Of a stretch of DNA of 64,000 bases, positions 1 to 11,912 are shown piece by piece (position 1 is the first letter of the stretch; every line of letters begins with the position of its first letter). The notes below the pieces were generated by a model. That model saw only the letters and a program-made list of their open reading frames with translations, did not search any database and was not told the origin of the DNA. Source of the DNA: Odobenus rosmarus divergens. Taxonomy: Eukaryota > Chordata > Mammalia > Carnivora > Odobenidae. The position numbers were made by a program, and so were the translations under genes. The stretch spans positions 303,564-367,563 of the forward strand of contig NW_004450585.1 of assembly GCF_000321225.1 (NCBI RefSeq), written 5' to 3'.

Positions 1-1038
1 AAACAATTTTGTATTCAAGAAACATATTCAAGTTACCAAGAATAAGGACATAAATCATATTAATTTAAAAACTAATATTTTTTATTTTTATCTACATTTC
101 TCAAGTATCCCATAAGAAATTACTTTTTTTGAATATACTTCATAATATATTATTTAAGACTAGAATACATGAAACTCAAAAGTAAGATTATCAAAATAAA
201 AAGTAAGATTATCACTACGAAAAAAAGTTCTATCATTAGATTATGAGATTCTTTGAAATCCTGACAATCAAATTTTTATTTCAAAAATCATTACATATGT
301 TAGATTCACACACAGTTTGTAGTTTTTTTAAATAACTTATTTATGAATTATAGGTTTTAAGCAACAATAAATTTGTTAGCATAAAATGGAAGATAAGCAT
401 AAATACATATAGCTTTATGCATTTGTACAAAAAATTTGACCATATAAAAAGTACAAAATTACATTAGTCTTTTTTAAAACAAATCATATTCAGAACTTCA
501 GTAATCAAAGTTCTGTTATCATTACAGAGTTGTCTGAGAAGGTTACACTTACTGTGATGATTTGCTATTGCACAAAATATATTGGAACAACAATTGGAAC
601 ATTCTTTCCTCTCCCCAACAGTGGCAGATCTCAGTCTTTGAACAAAAATCTGATTTAGAGAAAGTCATACATCATTGACAACCAAAGTTGTCAAATCAAT
701 ACCAATTTTTAAATATTTAAATAAGATATGATTGATTTTTGTGTGCTTCCTCAAAATGTTTTAAGGCATTTCTAGAAACGTTTTGAGATATTTGCATCAT
801 TGGAATAAGTGTTTAGCTTCCTAAGAAAGTCACCCTGAAAAAAATATTTATCTGGAATCTTTGTTTACAACTTACTTCACAAATGCATAACATTTTATTT
901 ATATATTAAGAAAGGAAAAGAATGAGATAAACATCCACTGGTGTTTTCTATAACTTTTTTTGTTGATTTTCTAAATATTGAAATGTATTGTTTCACAGTA
1001 AGAATGAGCTACTTTAAAGATAGGTAACTGAACTGGGT
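1..1038. other. AT-rich sequence, no gene seen
   Basis: Very AT-rich sequence with many short A and T runs and stop codons in all frames. I see no splice-bounded exon, RNA gene or recognisable interspersed repeat. It may hold repeats too decayed to recognise by eye. Confidence 0.6.
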
Positions 1039-1250
1039 CAGAGTTTCTCAACCTTGCTACAACTGACATGTTGGGCTGGATAATTGTTGTGGGGGCTGCC
1101 TTGTAGATTGCAGGTTATTTAGGAGCAACCTTGGCCTCTCCCTATCAGATGCCAATAACACCCCCTCAGACTTGACCATCAAAAATCTCTCCACACATTA
1201 ACAAATATCTTCTGGAGACAAAAATCACCCCTCATTGGAAACCTCTGGAT
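1039..1250. mobile_element. Ancient hAT/MER-type DNA transposon fragment
   Basis: The ends look like imperfect inverted repeats: a left CAGAGTTTCTCAAC and a right end whose complement reads CCAGAGGTTTCC. The interior resembles a common non-autonomous mammalian MER element of about 200 bp, with phrases such as TGTTGGGCTGGATAATTGTTGTGGGGGCTG. The length fits a short internally deleted element. I am unsure of the exact family name. It carries no coding capacity. Confidence 0.5.
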
Positions 1251-3040
1251 TAAATGATTAGAATTTCCCTCCAAGCCCAAGAGCTTATAATTCATAAAAC
1301 AATATAAAATGTATGTAAAAAAAACATTGTTACGCATTCTAAATATCCAACTTAAATAAGTATAAAAAATTAATGTCATGATTTTTCTAGTTGTATACAT
1401 CTCAAAAACAACTTTGTAATAAGATGATATGGTGAACACGTTTAAAATTTGTTGTCATAGGGCACAGCCTAGTAATATACTAACAATATAAGGTGCATAT
1501 TAACACACACATACATACATATAGAGATATAGCTGTAAACAATATTTGTATAAACCCATGCATACTCTTAGCAGCAAATGCCTTAAAACAACATGACCAT
1601 TTAATTCCTATCTAACACTCAGACTCTAGAATACTGTATACTTTGTTACGATCAATACATAAATGTTAAAATGACCTTTTATAAGGGAAAGCTAGATAAA
1701 ACATATGTGTCCATTTATATAGAACCCTCCCATGACTTCTAACTCGACAAATAATATATTATGTTACTTACTTTCTCTGTAACACCCAAATTTCTGAAGA
1801 AGTTTTGTTCTTTTCTTCATCTACCATCACAGTTACTCTGTTAGGAACTAGATTTCAATCAAGTAAACAATACATTTCCTAAGATTTAAAATTTCTTTCC
1901 AGTTACTAATTTTTTCTAAATATATACTTAACATAAAAATCACTTGGCACAAATTAACATTAAAACACTATTAAATATCCAACTACAATTACATCTCAAT
2001 GAAATAAAACAGAATTACTATGAATAACAAGAGCCTGACATTTTCTTTTTCTTCAAATAAACTTACCTCATTCCTGATTTAGCCGATACAATAATAGATT
2101 ACCTTGCTGGACATTCTACTGAGTGAAAACGAACTGCAGGGTTGAGTTTAGATCTACTGATTATTGAGAAAACATTACCACTAAAAACCCCTATCATAGA
2201 TGAATAAAAGATTCCCAGTGGTTAGAATTCCACATATACTAGAAAATACCATAAAGCATAAGTTATTAAGAGTATAATATCATAGATTGTGACTGTCCCT
2301 AAATAAACCTGAAAGCTTGTCATAAAGTTGAAATGATATTCTGGTAAATTGACAAAGTTAATATACAATTTTAAGTCACCATTGTTTAACCATAAAGAAG
2401 CCTCATGGGTGTGCTGCTTTTCTTTTAATTAAATTAAAAAGTCTCCTCCATAGTTATTGATGTGTGAACATATTTCCATAGAGAATTATTTAAATGAAGA
2501 GCAAAGCATTCAAATACAGTCAAATACAATGTTTAAAGATACCATATATTCACTCATTAGCAGAGTATTCTAATATAAAATCAAAAGTAAAGCATGCCAT
2601 AGGTAATTATTACTGAGTTAGCTGTCAGGTACTCAAATCAACTAAAAGGCCAATTATTCTGAGGATACCCAGGATGGAAAGCTCATTGCTGGCATTAGGT
2701 CTTTTGAGAGAGTTACAGTTCCTTTTTATAGTAAATTAATTTCACAGTGAGAACATTTGTCACATAATTTCATATACTATAACTTATCCCCAAATTTTAA
2801 ATGATTAACATTTGAAGAGATATATATTACCTTTAAAATGCAAATAAAATATTAAAAGAAAAATAGAGAAGAAAATATTAAGTTAGATTATTCCTTTTTT
2901 TCCAGTTTCATCACCAATATAACTCAAGAAACTCGGTATTGAAGGATAAGTTTTCTTTCAACTTAATAATCACATCTGTGGTTGATTTCTCAACATGGAA
3001 CTGAACTTATGGGTTTAAGATATGTTAGAACGATCCATTA
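1251..3040. other. AT-rich single-copy sequence, no gene seen
   Basis: No ORF of note, splice-flanked exon or repeat that I can name. Short CA/TA-rich runs lie near 1500-1530. The 86-codon minus-strand ORF at 1179-1439 overlaps the MER fragment and has no recognisable protein features. Confidence 0.55.
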
Positions 3041-3056
3041 AGAATACTAAAAAAAT

Positions 3057-3238
3057 GGGGCACCTGGGTGGCTCAGTCATTAAGCATCTGCCTTCGGCTC
3101 ACATCATGGTCCCAGAGTCCTGGGATGGAGCCCCACATCGGGCTCCCTGCTCGGCGGGAAGCCTGCTTCTTCCTCTCCCGCTCCCCCCTCGCTATGTCTG
3201 TATCTGCCAAATAAATAAATAAAATCTTTAAAAAAAAA
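3057..3238 (+). mobile_element. CAN SINE (tRNA-derived), plus strand
   Basis: Starts with the typical GGGGCACCTGGGTGGCTCAG head, which carries the pol III A-box-like TGGCTCAGTC. It continues through the CT-rich middle to an AAATAAATAAATAAAATCTTTA tail and an A run. A target-site duplication of about 14 bp beginning AGAATACTAAAAA flanks it at 3041-3054 and 3239-3252. Complete length for the family. Confidence 0.93.
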
Positions 3239-3489
3239 GAATACTAAAAAATTTTTTAGGAAGTGTTTTCAAATTTGAACAAGCACTAAACTACCACATA
3301 CAGAAAGCCTAAGATAAGTACCAGGAGTAGAAAATGCCATTTCTAAAACTGAGATCATATATTTGCAAATACAGTCTTCTCTTATCTCAGAATTAAAACT
3401 GCACAGTGGCCCTGGTATATTAAATTCCTTCCCTAGGTTCTGCCTGTATTTGGCATCGAATTATTTAAAATATTAGCTCAGGGAGAAAT

Positions 3490-3675
3490 TGTTTCAGACA
3501 GTCACTCCCTCCCTACTACTATCTGGGTCTCTATTCACTGCTCCACCAGATTGTCGCCAGTTACCTTCCTGTCCATCTCCCAATGGACTGTAACCCACAC
3601 AGCAATGACTAGCTTATTTGTTGCTCTATCCCCAGGACCCCAGTCTTAACATGTGTGTATTGGACTCATTAAAAT
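3490..3675 (+). mobile_element. L2 LINE 3'-end fragment (degenerate)
   Basis: Contains the worn L2 3' signature: a pyrimidine-rich stretch, then a tract like 'gactgtaacccacacagcaatgactag' and 'ttgctctatccccaggaccc'. This is the position where L2 copies read 'gctgtatccccagtgcc'. No coding capacity remains. Divergence is high, so the call is tentative. Confidence 0.45.
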
Positions 3676-3747
3676 GAAGACCTAAAAACCATGATAGTCA
3701 ATGGTTCTCAAATCTAGCTGCACAATAGAATTACCAGCAGATCTTTT

Positions 3748-3985
3748 TTTTCCTTAAGATTTTATTTACTTATTTGAGAGATAGAGTGAGCAAGAGAGAG
3801 AGAGTGCGCACAAGCCAAGGAAGAGGCAGAGGGAGGGAGAAGCAGACTCTCTGCTTAGCTGGAAGCCCATTGCAGGGCTTGATCCCAGGATTCTGGGATC
3901 ATGACCTGAGCCAAAGGCAGGACCCTGGGATCATGACCTGAGCCAAAGGCAGACACTTAATGGAATGAGCCACCCAGGTACCCCT
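3748..3985 (-). mobile_element. CAN SINE, minus strand, with internal 32-bp tandem duplication
   Basis: Reads from a T-rich start (poly-A complement) to GAGCCACCCAGGTACCCC, the complement of the SINE head. Target duplication about 15 bp at 3733-3747 and 3986-4000, with two mismatches. The interval 3893-3952 repeats a 32-bp unit containing CTGGGATCATGACCTGAGCC twice, so this copy is longer than its relatives. It sits inside MER5A. Confidence 0.9.
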
Positions 3986-4078
3986 AACAGCAGAGCTTTT
4001 AAAATACTTATGGCCACACCACTTAGAATCTCTGGGATGGGAAGCTCTGGGATCTGTTTTGTTTAAAAATCTTCCCAG

Positions 4079-4279
4079 ATACCAGGGGATGAGGGGAGGG
4101 GGAAAGGAGGGGCTGTTTAATGTTTCAGTTCTGCAAAATGAAAAAGTTCTGGAGATCTATTTCCCAACAGTGTATATATTTAACACTGCTGAACTATACC
4201 CTAAAAAATGTAACCATTTGTAACCATGGTAAAGTTTGGGGTATGTGTTTTTTACCACAATAAAAAAAATTTTTTTGAC
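4079..4279 (+). mobile_element. L1M-type 3' end inserted in MER5A
   Basis: Shows the old L1 3'-UTR ending: 'agttctggagatctatttccc', then 'aacactgctgaactatacc', then 'tttttaccacaataaaa'. Flanked by TCTTCCCAG at 4070-4078 and 4280-4288, which is a target duplication within MER5A. Severely 5' truncated, about 200 bp. Confidence 0.7.
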
Positions 4280-4324
4280 TCTTCCCAGGTGATTCCACTG
4301 TGCAGCCAGGGTTGAGATCCATTT

Positions 4325-6258
4325 GTAAGTACATGGAGAATGTTAAGGTTTCCCACATCACCAATTCTGTTTATTAAGTGGGAGGGAGGAAGGGGAAAAG
4401 AGAGACTTCACAGTCTTTTCTGGCCAGTTTCCCAAACTGTGTACCAAAAACTACTTGTCCCTAAAAGAAGGATTCTAGGGCTAAATAAATTTCAGAAAAT
4501 CTAAATACCTTACCAGAATCAAAATCATATTAGAATATTGTAAAACTTAAGAAACCGTGCAGTCAGGAAGCATATTTAACTTATTTGTTCCCAAGGCTTA
4601 TTTGACTATATTATTATGAAAGAATGCTTCCCCTCAAAATGCTTCTAATACTTGAAAATGAAATGCAGCACAGAGCAATGCCCCTCAAACTTCAGATGTC
4701 CACAGGCCACTTTTGAGTACTAGAATCCCCAACAGCAGGCTTGAAAGAATTAAATGACTCAGAACAGTCAACAAGACACCAATGATTACAAACCTTCACT
4801 AATGCAACGTAATATCTGTATGTCTAAATATACATTCACAATTATTGCATTATATTAGAGGCTGTTGTTCTGTGATGGAGCTACCTACTGTTCTTACCTG
4901 TCTCTCAAATGTTCATGAGGCAAAGTTCTCACATGTTCCACTGAGCATGAGCTGGCCTGACCCTAAATGATGCCTCTTGCCCTTACTCACAGCAAGTTGC
5001 CTACCATGCTATATCCTGTTTCAATTCAATGTTTCTTCCTGTATACATCACAGGATTACATCTTATGTGTATTCATTTGTTCAACAATACATTCCACCTG
5101 CTGATCAAAATTTGGTTTTGAGGCACATGAATGTGCAGTGAGACACAACTTGAGAACCCCAGTCAAAGGAGGCTAGACATGCTTTAGATACAGCTATATT
5201 CACTCCCATGTGTATGTCTATAATACACATTGCAGGTGGTTTGCAGAAATACAAGCCTTGCATCCATCTTTGTCCATGCTTAAACTAGCACTTTCCTGAG
5301 GGGTGATTCTGCTACAATTTGCTTGATTTTATGTAATATATTTCAGTAAAACAAAAAGCATTAGTATTCTAAAACCAGAAACAATGTAGATGTGAAAAGG
5401 AACCTACTTTAACGCTTTCCATAGATATTTTATCCCCTTTGGAAAAAAAAGGATACATTTTTCAAATTTCATGTGGTCAAGGCATAAATCTGAACAAAAC
5501 TAGAGGCAGAATGATACCATTATAAAATCTGTGCACTGCTAAATTCTGTGGTGTATTTGAGAGGCACATAATTGGGTTCCTTTAATCCAGGCTGCAACCC
5601 ATTGTGTTCTTTTTCTCACAGTGAATTGCTGTCAGAATAGCCACCAAAAAAAAAGGCATCATGATAACCCTGTTTTTCTCTGTTATTTTGAAATGTGCTT
5701 GATGGTGCAGTCAACTTTACAGTGTGGTTACTTAGCAGGAGTGAAATTATAATATTACAAGATAAAAGAGTCCTTACTTGCACTCCCATTGACTAGCATT
5801 AGAAAAATCAATCCCAAAACATAATTCACTAAAGATCTGTAATTCCCCCTGACCCCATTATAAGTAATGATGACATTCATAATATAATATTAAATATTGA
5901 ATATTTATCTTAGGTAATTTTAATGATAAACGATACTATGAAGACTGAGAACAAAATTCAGCTATAGCTCTCTTTTTTTTTGCCACTTCTAGATTAATAA
6001 ATGGGTTTTATTGTTTTTTATTGGGTTGACCAGTGAAGTTACCAAAAAAATAAATAATAACTAATTATTTATCTAATGTAACTATTGGATAGAAAGTTTT
6101 TTCACTTATTTGAAACATACCAGCTGAGGTTGATATAGCTTTAATGTCTTAGTACTATTTATGTTTATAATATTGACACCTTTCTTTTATAGGATGTTAT
6201 GCAAATCATAGGTAATCAATTAAAGTACAATTCATTGATTGAGAAAAGAGACAGTATT
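4325..6258. other. Single-copy or highly decayed sequence, no gene seen
   Basis: No convincing exon or named repeat. A weak pair of inverted ends ('cccctcaaacttcagatg' near 4681 and 'acttgagaacccca' near 5148) may mark an old hAT element, but the interior is not recognisable. Confidence 0.45.
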
Positions 6259-6272
6259 AGAAAATACAATCA

Positions 6273-6351
6273 GGGGCACCTGGGTGTCTCACTCAGTGAA
6301 GCATCCCTCTCTCTCTCTCTCTCTCAAATAAATAAATAAATCTTTAAAAAA
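6273..6351 (+). mobile_element. Internally deleted mini CAN SINE (79 bp)
   Basis: Has the normal SINE head (GGGGCACCTGGGTG) and the normal CT plus AAATAAATAAATAAATCTTTA tail, but the roughly 100-bp middle is missing. Flanked by imperfect target duplications: GAAAATACAATCA at 6260-6272 and GAAAACACAGTCA at 6352-6364. The duplication shows that the present outer ends are the insertion ends. The deletion therefore arose in the RNA or template, or afterwards inside the copy. Confidence 0.85.
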
Positions 6352-6473
6352 GAAAACACAGTCATAATTCATTTAATCGCTATTAAAGAACTAAAAACAG
6401 TCTTTTTATACTATGAGCTTGAGTCTTGTTATAAATTATGTATATCTTCTCTCATTTAAAAAATACACAATAT

Positions 6474-6678
6474 GGGGCACCTGGGTGGCTCAGTCGTTAA
6501 GCATCTGCCTTTGGCTCAGGTCATGATCCGAGGGTCCTGGGATCAAGTTCGGAATCGGGCTCCCTGCTCAGCAGGAAGCCTGCTTCTCCCTCTCCCACTC
6601 CCCCAGCTTGTGTTCCCTCTCTCGCTGTGTCTCTCTCTGTCAAAAAATAAAATCTTTAAAAATAAATAAATAAAAATA
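6474..6678 (+). mobile_element. CAN SINE, plus strand
   Basis: Complete head, body, CT-rich region and A-rich tail. Flanked by a duplication close to AAAATACACAATAT, upstream from about 6460 and again at 6679-6692. One of two SINEs within 200 bp in the same orientation. Confidence 0.93.
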
Positions 6679-6693
6679 AAAAACACACAATAT

Positions 6694-8389
6694 TAGAAAT
6701 TCGACTAAATGAAGGCTCAGGGGCTTATGTATCCTAACATGTATGCAGTGCCTGCTTGAGGCCTTTGAGTACATCGTATTTTAACTATTGAGATCTGACT
6801 TAGCACCTGAGGCTGTTATTCTTAACTGTTAAAAAAATAAAAGTAAAGCAGGGATCTGTTCTCTTAAGCAATGGGTTTGCTCTTCTTAAGCTACGTTGCT
6901 ATATTAAGCTATATTGTCTCTGCATGCAAGTTGAAAAGGGGGAGCAGAAAATATTTTATATTTTTTGTAATATTTTATACTTCACTCTCCCCCAAAATAC
7001 TGGTGAGTAGAAATATTTAAAAGAAGAGAATAGTAGTAGATTCTTAAACTAAATATTCCCTCAAAACATTAATTTACTTGCATTATAAATGTAATGTAAA
7101 CTAGATCTAATTAACTTATGTCAATGTAAGAAGTATCCCTCATCATTACTATGTTAAAGGGCATTTTTTTTGCAGCAAAGCACAAATTAAAGCTTTTATA
7201 CAATAACCTTAACAAATCTTACATACATAGTTCCAAAATCCATCAGCCAATAAGAGAAAAATATTGTTCTTTCTCAAGGTAGCACACATTTCACTCTGGG
7301 AGAGGTCAACAATTTCTGGCTCCAGATACTAAGGCACACTCTGGCTTGCTCCCCAAAAGGCCATGTCATTCTTATACAACTTAATCAGCAGCTACACAGA
7401 AGAAAGCAACACTGCAATCTTTCTGATCATTTTAATGAGGACCCCTGGCTATTCAGTCATTGAAATATAATTGACTTGCTCTCCTCTTATTTTCATAATA
7501 GACACTCCAACCTAGACCACGTTTATTTGGCTATAAGAAATGTCAGGAAGAATTGGAACTTTTCTGAGTGTCCCCATTAAAACTGAAAACATGCCACCCT
7601 GTCTTTTACATGAGCTGCAATCATTTTGCGTTGGTCTCATTACACAATACAAGATGCAAATGTTTCAGTCACCCTTCTCACCAAACTGCAAGACCAAGAA
7701 AATAAGCACACCAAAAATGTCTTTTTTTATCTTTACCTTTTTCTTACACTTTATTATATTTATCCAATGTTTTAGAAAACAGGCATTAGGAATAATAAGT
7801 GCAAATGTTATTTACGTTACGGATTTTTAGCAAGATTGCAAAGTAGAACTGATGACTTTCTTCTTAATAATTAATCTATTTTTATAAAATGCCAATTTTT
7901 CCTCCAAGAAATTGCATAGTCAGTTTAAGGATTCAGTAAATGGCATTTGCAAAATAACATTTAGGCTGAGAGGTTTGAATTTGCAAAATTGATGTGCAAA
8001 ATTAATTACTGTAATCTTTGAAACAATGTGAGCCCAGCAAATTATTATTTTATATTTTGAAGCTTTAAAACTTGCATTAACTAAAACTTGAACAATCAAA
8101 AACTATTTGATAACATGGAATTTTAATTACAATATAAATTTAAAAGCTAGTCTACCGTGGAAATGCTGGTAATTTCACAAACCCTCATACAGGAAGCTAA
8201 GCAAATTGCTGTCAGAAATTTTTTTCTTAAGATGGAATACTCAGAGTTGAAATATCACTCATCAGATTAAGTAATAATAATTCCATTCATTTCTATTTCA
8301 GTTAAGATAAACTTCTACTCATTTTTTGGCAAAAGTGTCAGGGAAAAGGAATTCCCATATTGTTAAATAATTTTGGAAGGAAGTTTAAC
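6694..8389. other. AT-rich single-copy sequence, no gene seen
   Basis: Holds a 96-codon ORF at 7540-7830 with no family resemblance, no splice context and AT-biased codons, which I treat as chance. No repeat recognised. Confidence 0.5.
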
Positions 8390-8830
8390 AATAATGGTTA
8401 TTTTAATGGTCATTTTTTTTAACTCAGCAATTCCACTTCCATGAATATATCCTCTAGGTGAACAATGTCACACACACATATATACACAGAATTTTGTATA
8501 CACAGATGTTTGTTGCACCATATTCTATATTTGCAAACAAAGAAAAAAACACTAATAACAAACCAAATGTCCTAATGGAAAATTGACTAACATGATGATT
8601 TATTTGTAAAACTAAATACTATATATCCACTAGAAAGAATAAGGCAGGTATATATATACTCATCCAGATATATATATTTTAATGAAAGATAAAGCTGCAC
8701 AAAGTATATGGAGAATAGTCTCTTTTCAAAAATTAGTATACAAATAAATGTGTTAAAAATTTAGAGGAATATACAGTATATTACTAACAGTGATTTTCTC
8801 TGACTAAATTTAAGCATTCTACCCATTCCA
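8390..8830 (+). mobile_element. Old L1ME-type LINE fragment
   Basis: Sense-strand remnants of the region just upstream of an L1 3' end: 'actcagcaattccacttcc', 'accaaatgtcctaatgg', 'ttgactaacatgatgatttatttg' and 'ctatatatccactagaaagaat'. Strongly diverged, with no ORF. Confidence 0.6.
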
Positions 8831-8849
8831 CCCAATATTGTTTGAACAT

Positions 8850-8955
8850 TTATGATTCCTTCAATCATTCAATCAATATTTATTAAGTACCTACAATGTG
8901 CCAAGTAATTTTCTAGGGACCAGGAATACAGCAGTGAATAAAACAAGGTCATGAA
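8850..8955 (-). mobile_element. L2-type 3'-end fragment, antisense (tentative)
   Basis: Reads 'tcattcaatcaatatttattaagtacctacaatgtgccaag', the usual antisense form of the L2 terminus, followed by 'cagcagtgaataaaacaaggtcatga'. It abuts the large L1 to its right. Confidence 0.45.
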
Positions 8956-9857
8956 TTTGTGTTACTTTTAAAATCAAAAGAATAATTTTAAAACCCCATT
9001 CATAGCAAGGGACAGATCACCTAAGCAGAAGATTAACAAGGAAACAAGGGCTTTGAATGACACACTGGACTAGATGGACTTAACAGATATATTCACAGCA
9101 TTTCATCCTAAAGCAGCAGAATACACATTCTTCTCAAGTGCACATGGAACATTCTCCAGAATAGATCACATACTGGGTCACAAATCAGGTCTCAACTGGT
9201 ACAAAAAGATCAAGATCATACCATGCATATTTTCCAACCACAACACTATGAAACTTGAAGTCAACCATAAGACGAAATTTGGAAGGACCACAAATACAGA
9301 GGTTAAAGAACATCCTACTGAAGAATGAATAGGTCAAGTAGGAAATTAAAGAGGAATTTTTAAAAAATACATAGAAGCAAATAAAAATGAAACAGGACAG
9401 TTCAAAACCTTTGGGATGCAGCAAAGGCAGTCCTAAGAAGGAAGTATATAGAAATATACGCCTTCCTCAGGAAACAAGAAAAGTCTCAAATACACAACAT
9501 AACCTTACACTTAAGGGAGCTGGCAAAAGAACACCAAATAAAGCCTAAATCCAGGAGGAGAAGAGAAACAATAAAGATTAGAGCAGAAATAAATGATATA
9601 GAAATAAAAAAAAAAAAAAACCCAGTAGAACAGATCAACAAAACCAGGAGCTGGTTCTTTGAAAGAATTAACAAGACTGATAAACCCCTAGCCACACTTA
9701 TCAAAAAGAAAAGAGAAAGGACCCAATTAAATAAAATCATGCATGAAAGAGGAGAGATCACAAATAACACCAAAGAAATACAAACAATTATAAGAGAATA
9801 TTATAAGCAATTATATGCCAACAAATTAGGCAATCTGGAAGAAATGGATAAATTCTT

Positions 9858-9929
9858 AGAAACATATAAACTACCGTGATTAACATAACAATAAAAAATT
9901 TAAAAAAAAAAAGAAACATATAAACTACC
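9858..9929 (+). mobile_element. 36-bp L1 3'-end insertion with 18-bp target-site duplication
   Basis: The 18-mer AGAAACATATAAACTACC occurs at 9858-9875 and again, unchanged, at 9912-9929. Between them lie 36 bp (9876-9911) reading GTGATTAACATAACAATAAA followed by an A-rich tail. That is the terminal sequence of the young L1 3' end seen here at 59490-59505. Removing the insert restores normal L1 ORF2 sequence, as seen at 60377-60400. Confidence 0.85.
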
Positions 9930-11875
9930 AAAGCTGAAACAGGAAGAAATAGAAAACCTGAACAGACCCATAACCAGCAAAGAAACTGAATCAGTAATCA
10001 AAAATCTCCCAACAAACAAGAGTCCAGGGCTGGATAGCTTCCCAGGGGAATTCTACCAAACATGTAAAGAGGAATTAGTAACTATTCTTCTGAATCTGTT
10101 CCAAAAAAAATACAAATGGAAGGAAAATTTCCAAATTCTTTCTATGAGGCCAGCATTACCTTGATCACAAAACCAGACAAAGACCTCACTAAAAAGGAAA
10201 ATTACAGACCAGTATCCCTAATGAACATGGATGCAAAAATTCTCACTAAGATACCAGCTAATAGGACCCAACAGTACATTAAAAGGATTATTCACCACAA
10301 CCAAGTGGGATTTATTCCTGCACTGCAGGGGTGGTTCAACATCTGCAAATCAATGTGATATGTCATATTAATAAAAGAAAGGACAAGAACCATGTGATCC
10401 TCTCAATAGATGCAAAAAAAAGCATTTGACAAAGTACAGCATCCTTTCTTGATTAAAACTCTTTGCCATGTAGGGATAGAGGGAACATGCTCCAAAAACC
10501 ATACGATACTTAGGAATAAACCTAACCAAAGAGGTAAAGATCTGTACTCTGAAAACTATAGAACACTTATGAAAGAAATTGAGGAAGACACAAAGAAATG
10601 GAAAAACATTCCATGCTCATGGATTGGAAGAACAAATATTGTTTAAATGTCTATGCTACCCAAAACAATCTACACATTCAATGCAATCCCTATCAAAATA
10701 CCACCAGCATTTTTCACAGAGTTGGAGCAAACAATTCTAAAATTTGTCTGAAACCAGAAAAGACTCCGAATAGCCAAAGGAATATTGAAAAAGAAAACCA
10801 AAGCTGGAGGCATCACAATTCCAGACCTCAAGCTGTATTACAAAGCTGTAATCATCAAGACAGTATGGTACTGGCACAAAAACAGACACACAGATCAATG
10901 GAACAGAATAGAGAACCCAGAAATGGACTCAAACTATATGGTCAACTAATCTTCAACAAAGCAGGAAAGAATATCCAATGGAAAAAAGACAGTCTCTTCA
11001 ACAAATGGTGTTGGGAAAATTGGACAGCCACATGCAGAAGAATGAAACTGGACCATTTGCTTACACCATACACAAAAATAAATTCAAAATGGATGAAAGA
11101 CCTAAATGTGAGACAGGAATCCATCAAAATCCTAGAGAAGAACATAGGCAGCAACCTCTTTGGCCTTGGCTGCAGCAACTTCTTGCTAGATGCGTCTCCA
11201 GAGGCAAGGGAAACAAAAGCAAAAATGAACTACTGGGACTTCATCAAGATAAAAAGCTTTTTCACAGCAAAGGAAACAATAAAAAAAACTAAAAGACACC
11301 CTATGGAATGGGAGACGGTATTTGCAAATGACAAATCAGGTAAAGAGCCTGTACCCAAAAATCTATAAAGAACTTATCAAACTCAACACCCAAACAACAA
11401 AAAATCCAGTCAAGAAATGGGCAGGAGACATGAACAGACACTTCTCCAAAGAAGACATACAAATGGCTAACAGACACATGAAAAAATGCTCAACATCACT
11501 CATCATCAGGGAAACACAAATCAAAACCACAATGAGATACCACCTCATACCCATCAGAATGGCTAAAATGAACAACTCAGGAAACAAAAGATGTTAGCAA
11601 AGATGCAGAGAAAGGGGAACGTTCTTTCACTCTTGGTGGGAAAACAAATGGGTACAGCCACTCTGGAAAACAGTATGGAGTTTCCTCAAAAAGTTAAATA
11701 TAGAGCTACCCTATGACCCAGCAATTGCACTACTAGGTATCTATCCAAAAGATACAAACATAGTGATTCAAAGGGACACATGCACCCCAATGTTTATAGC
11801 AGAAAAGTCCACAATGGCCAAAATATACAAAGAGCCCAGATGTCCATCAACAGGTGAATGGATAAAGAAGATGTG

Positions 11876-11912
11876 GTATATATATACATATATGTATACA
11901 CATATACATACA
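11876..11912. repeat. (TA/CA)-rich microsatellite inside L1
   Basis: Alternating TATATACATATATGTATACA sequence expanded from the short 'ggtatatatacacaatgg' motif of L1. Equivalent positions in three other L1 copies here are also expanded. Confidence 0.8.

Larger units (their letters stand above)
3700..4322. mobile_element. MER5A-type hAT-Charlie element split by two later insertions
   Basis: The left end reads AATGGTTCTCAAATCTAGCTGCAC. The right end reads CCCAGGTGATTCCACTGTGCAGCCAGGGTTGAGATCC, close to its reverse complement, as expected for the terminal inverted repeats of MER5A. The roughly 190 bp element is broken into three pieces by a minus-strand CAN SINE (3748-3985) and an L1 3' end (4079-4279), each with its own target duplication. 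The order of events is therefore MER5A first, then the two retroposons. Confidence 0.7.

Noticed and set aside
7540..7830. 96-codon ORF
   Set aside because: AT-rich, no domain, no splice or promoter context.
10598..11368. 256-codon ORF, longest in the window
   Set aside because: It is a chance open frame across the broken L1 ORF2 C-terminal region, not a gene of its own.
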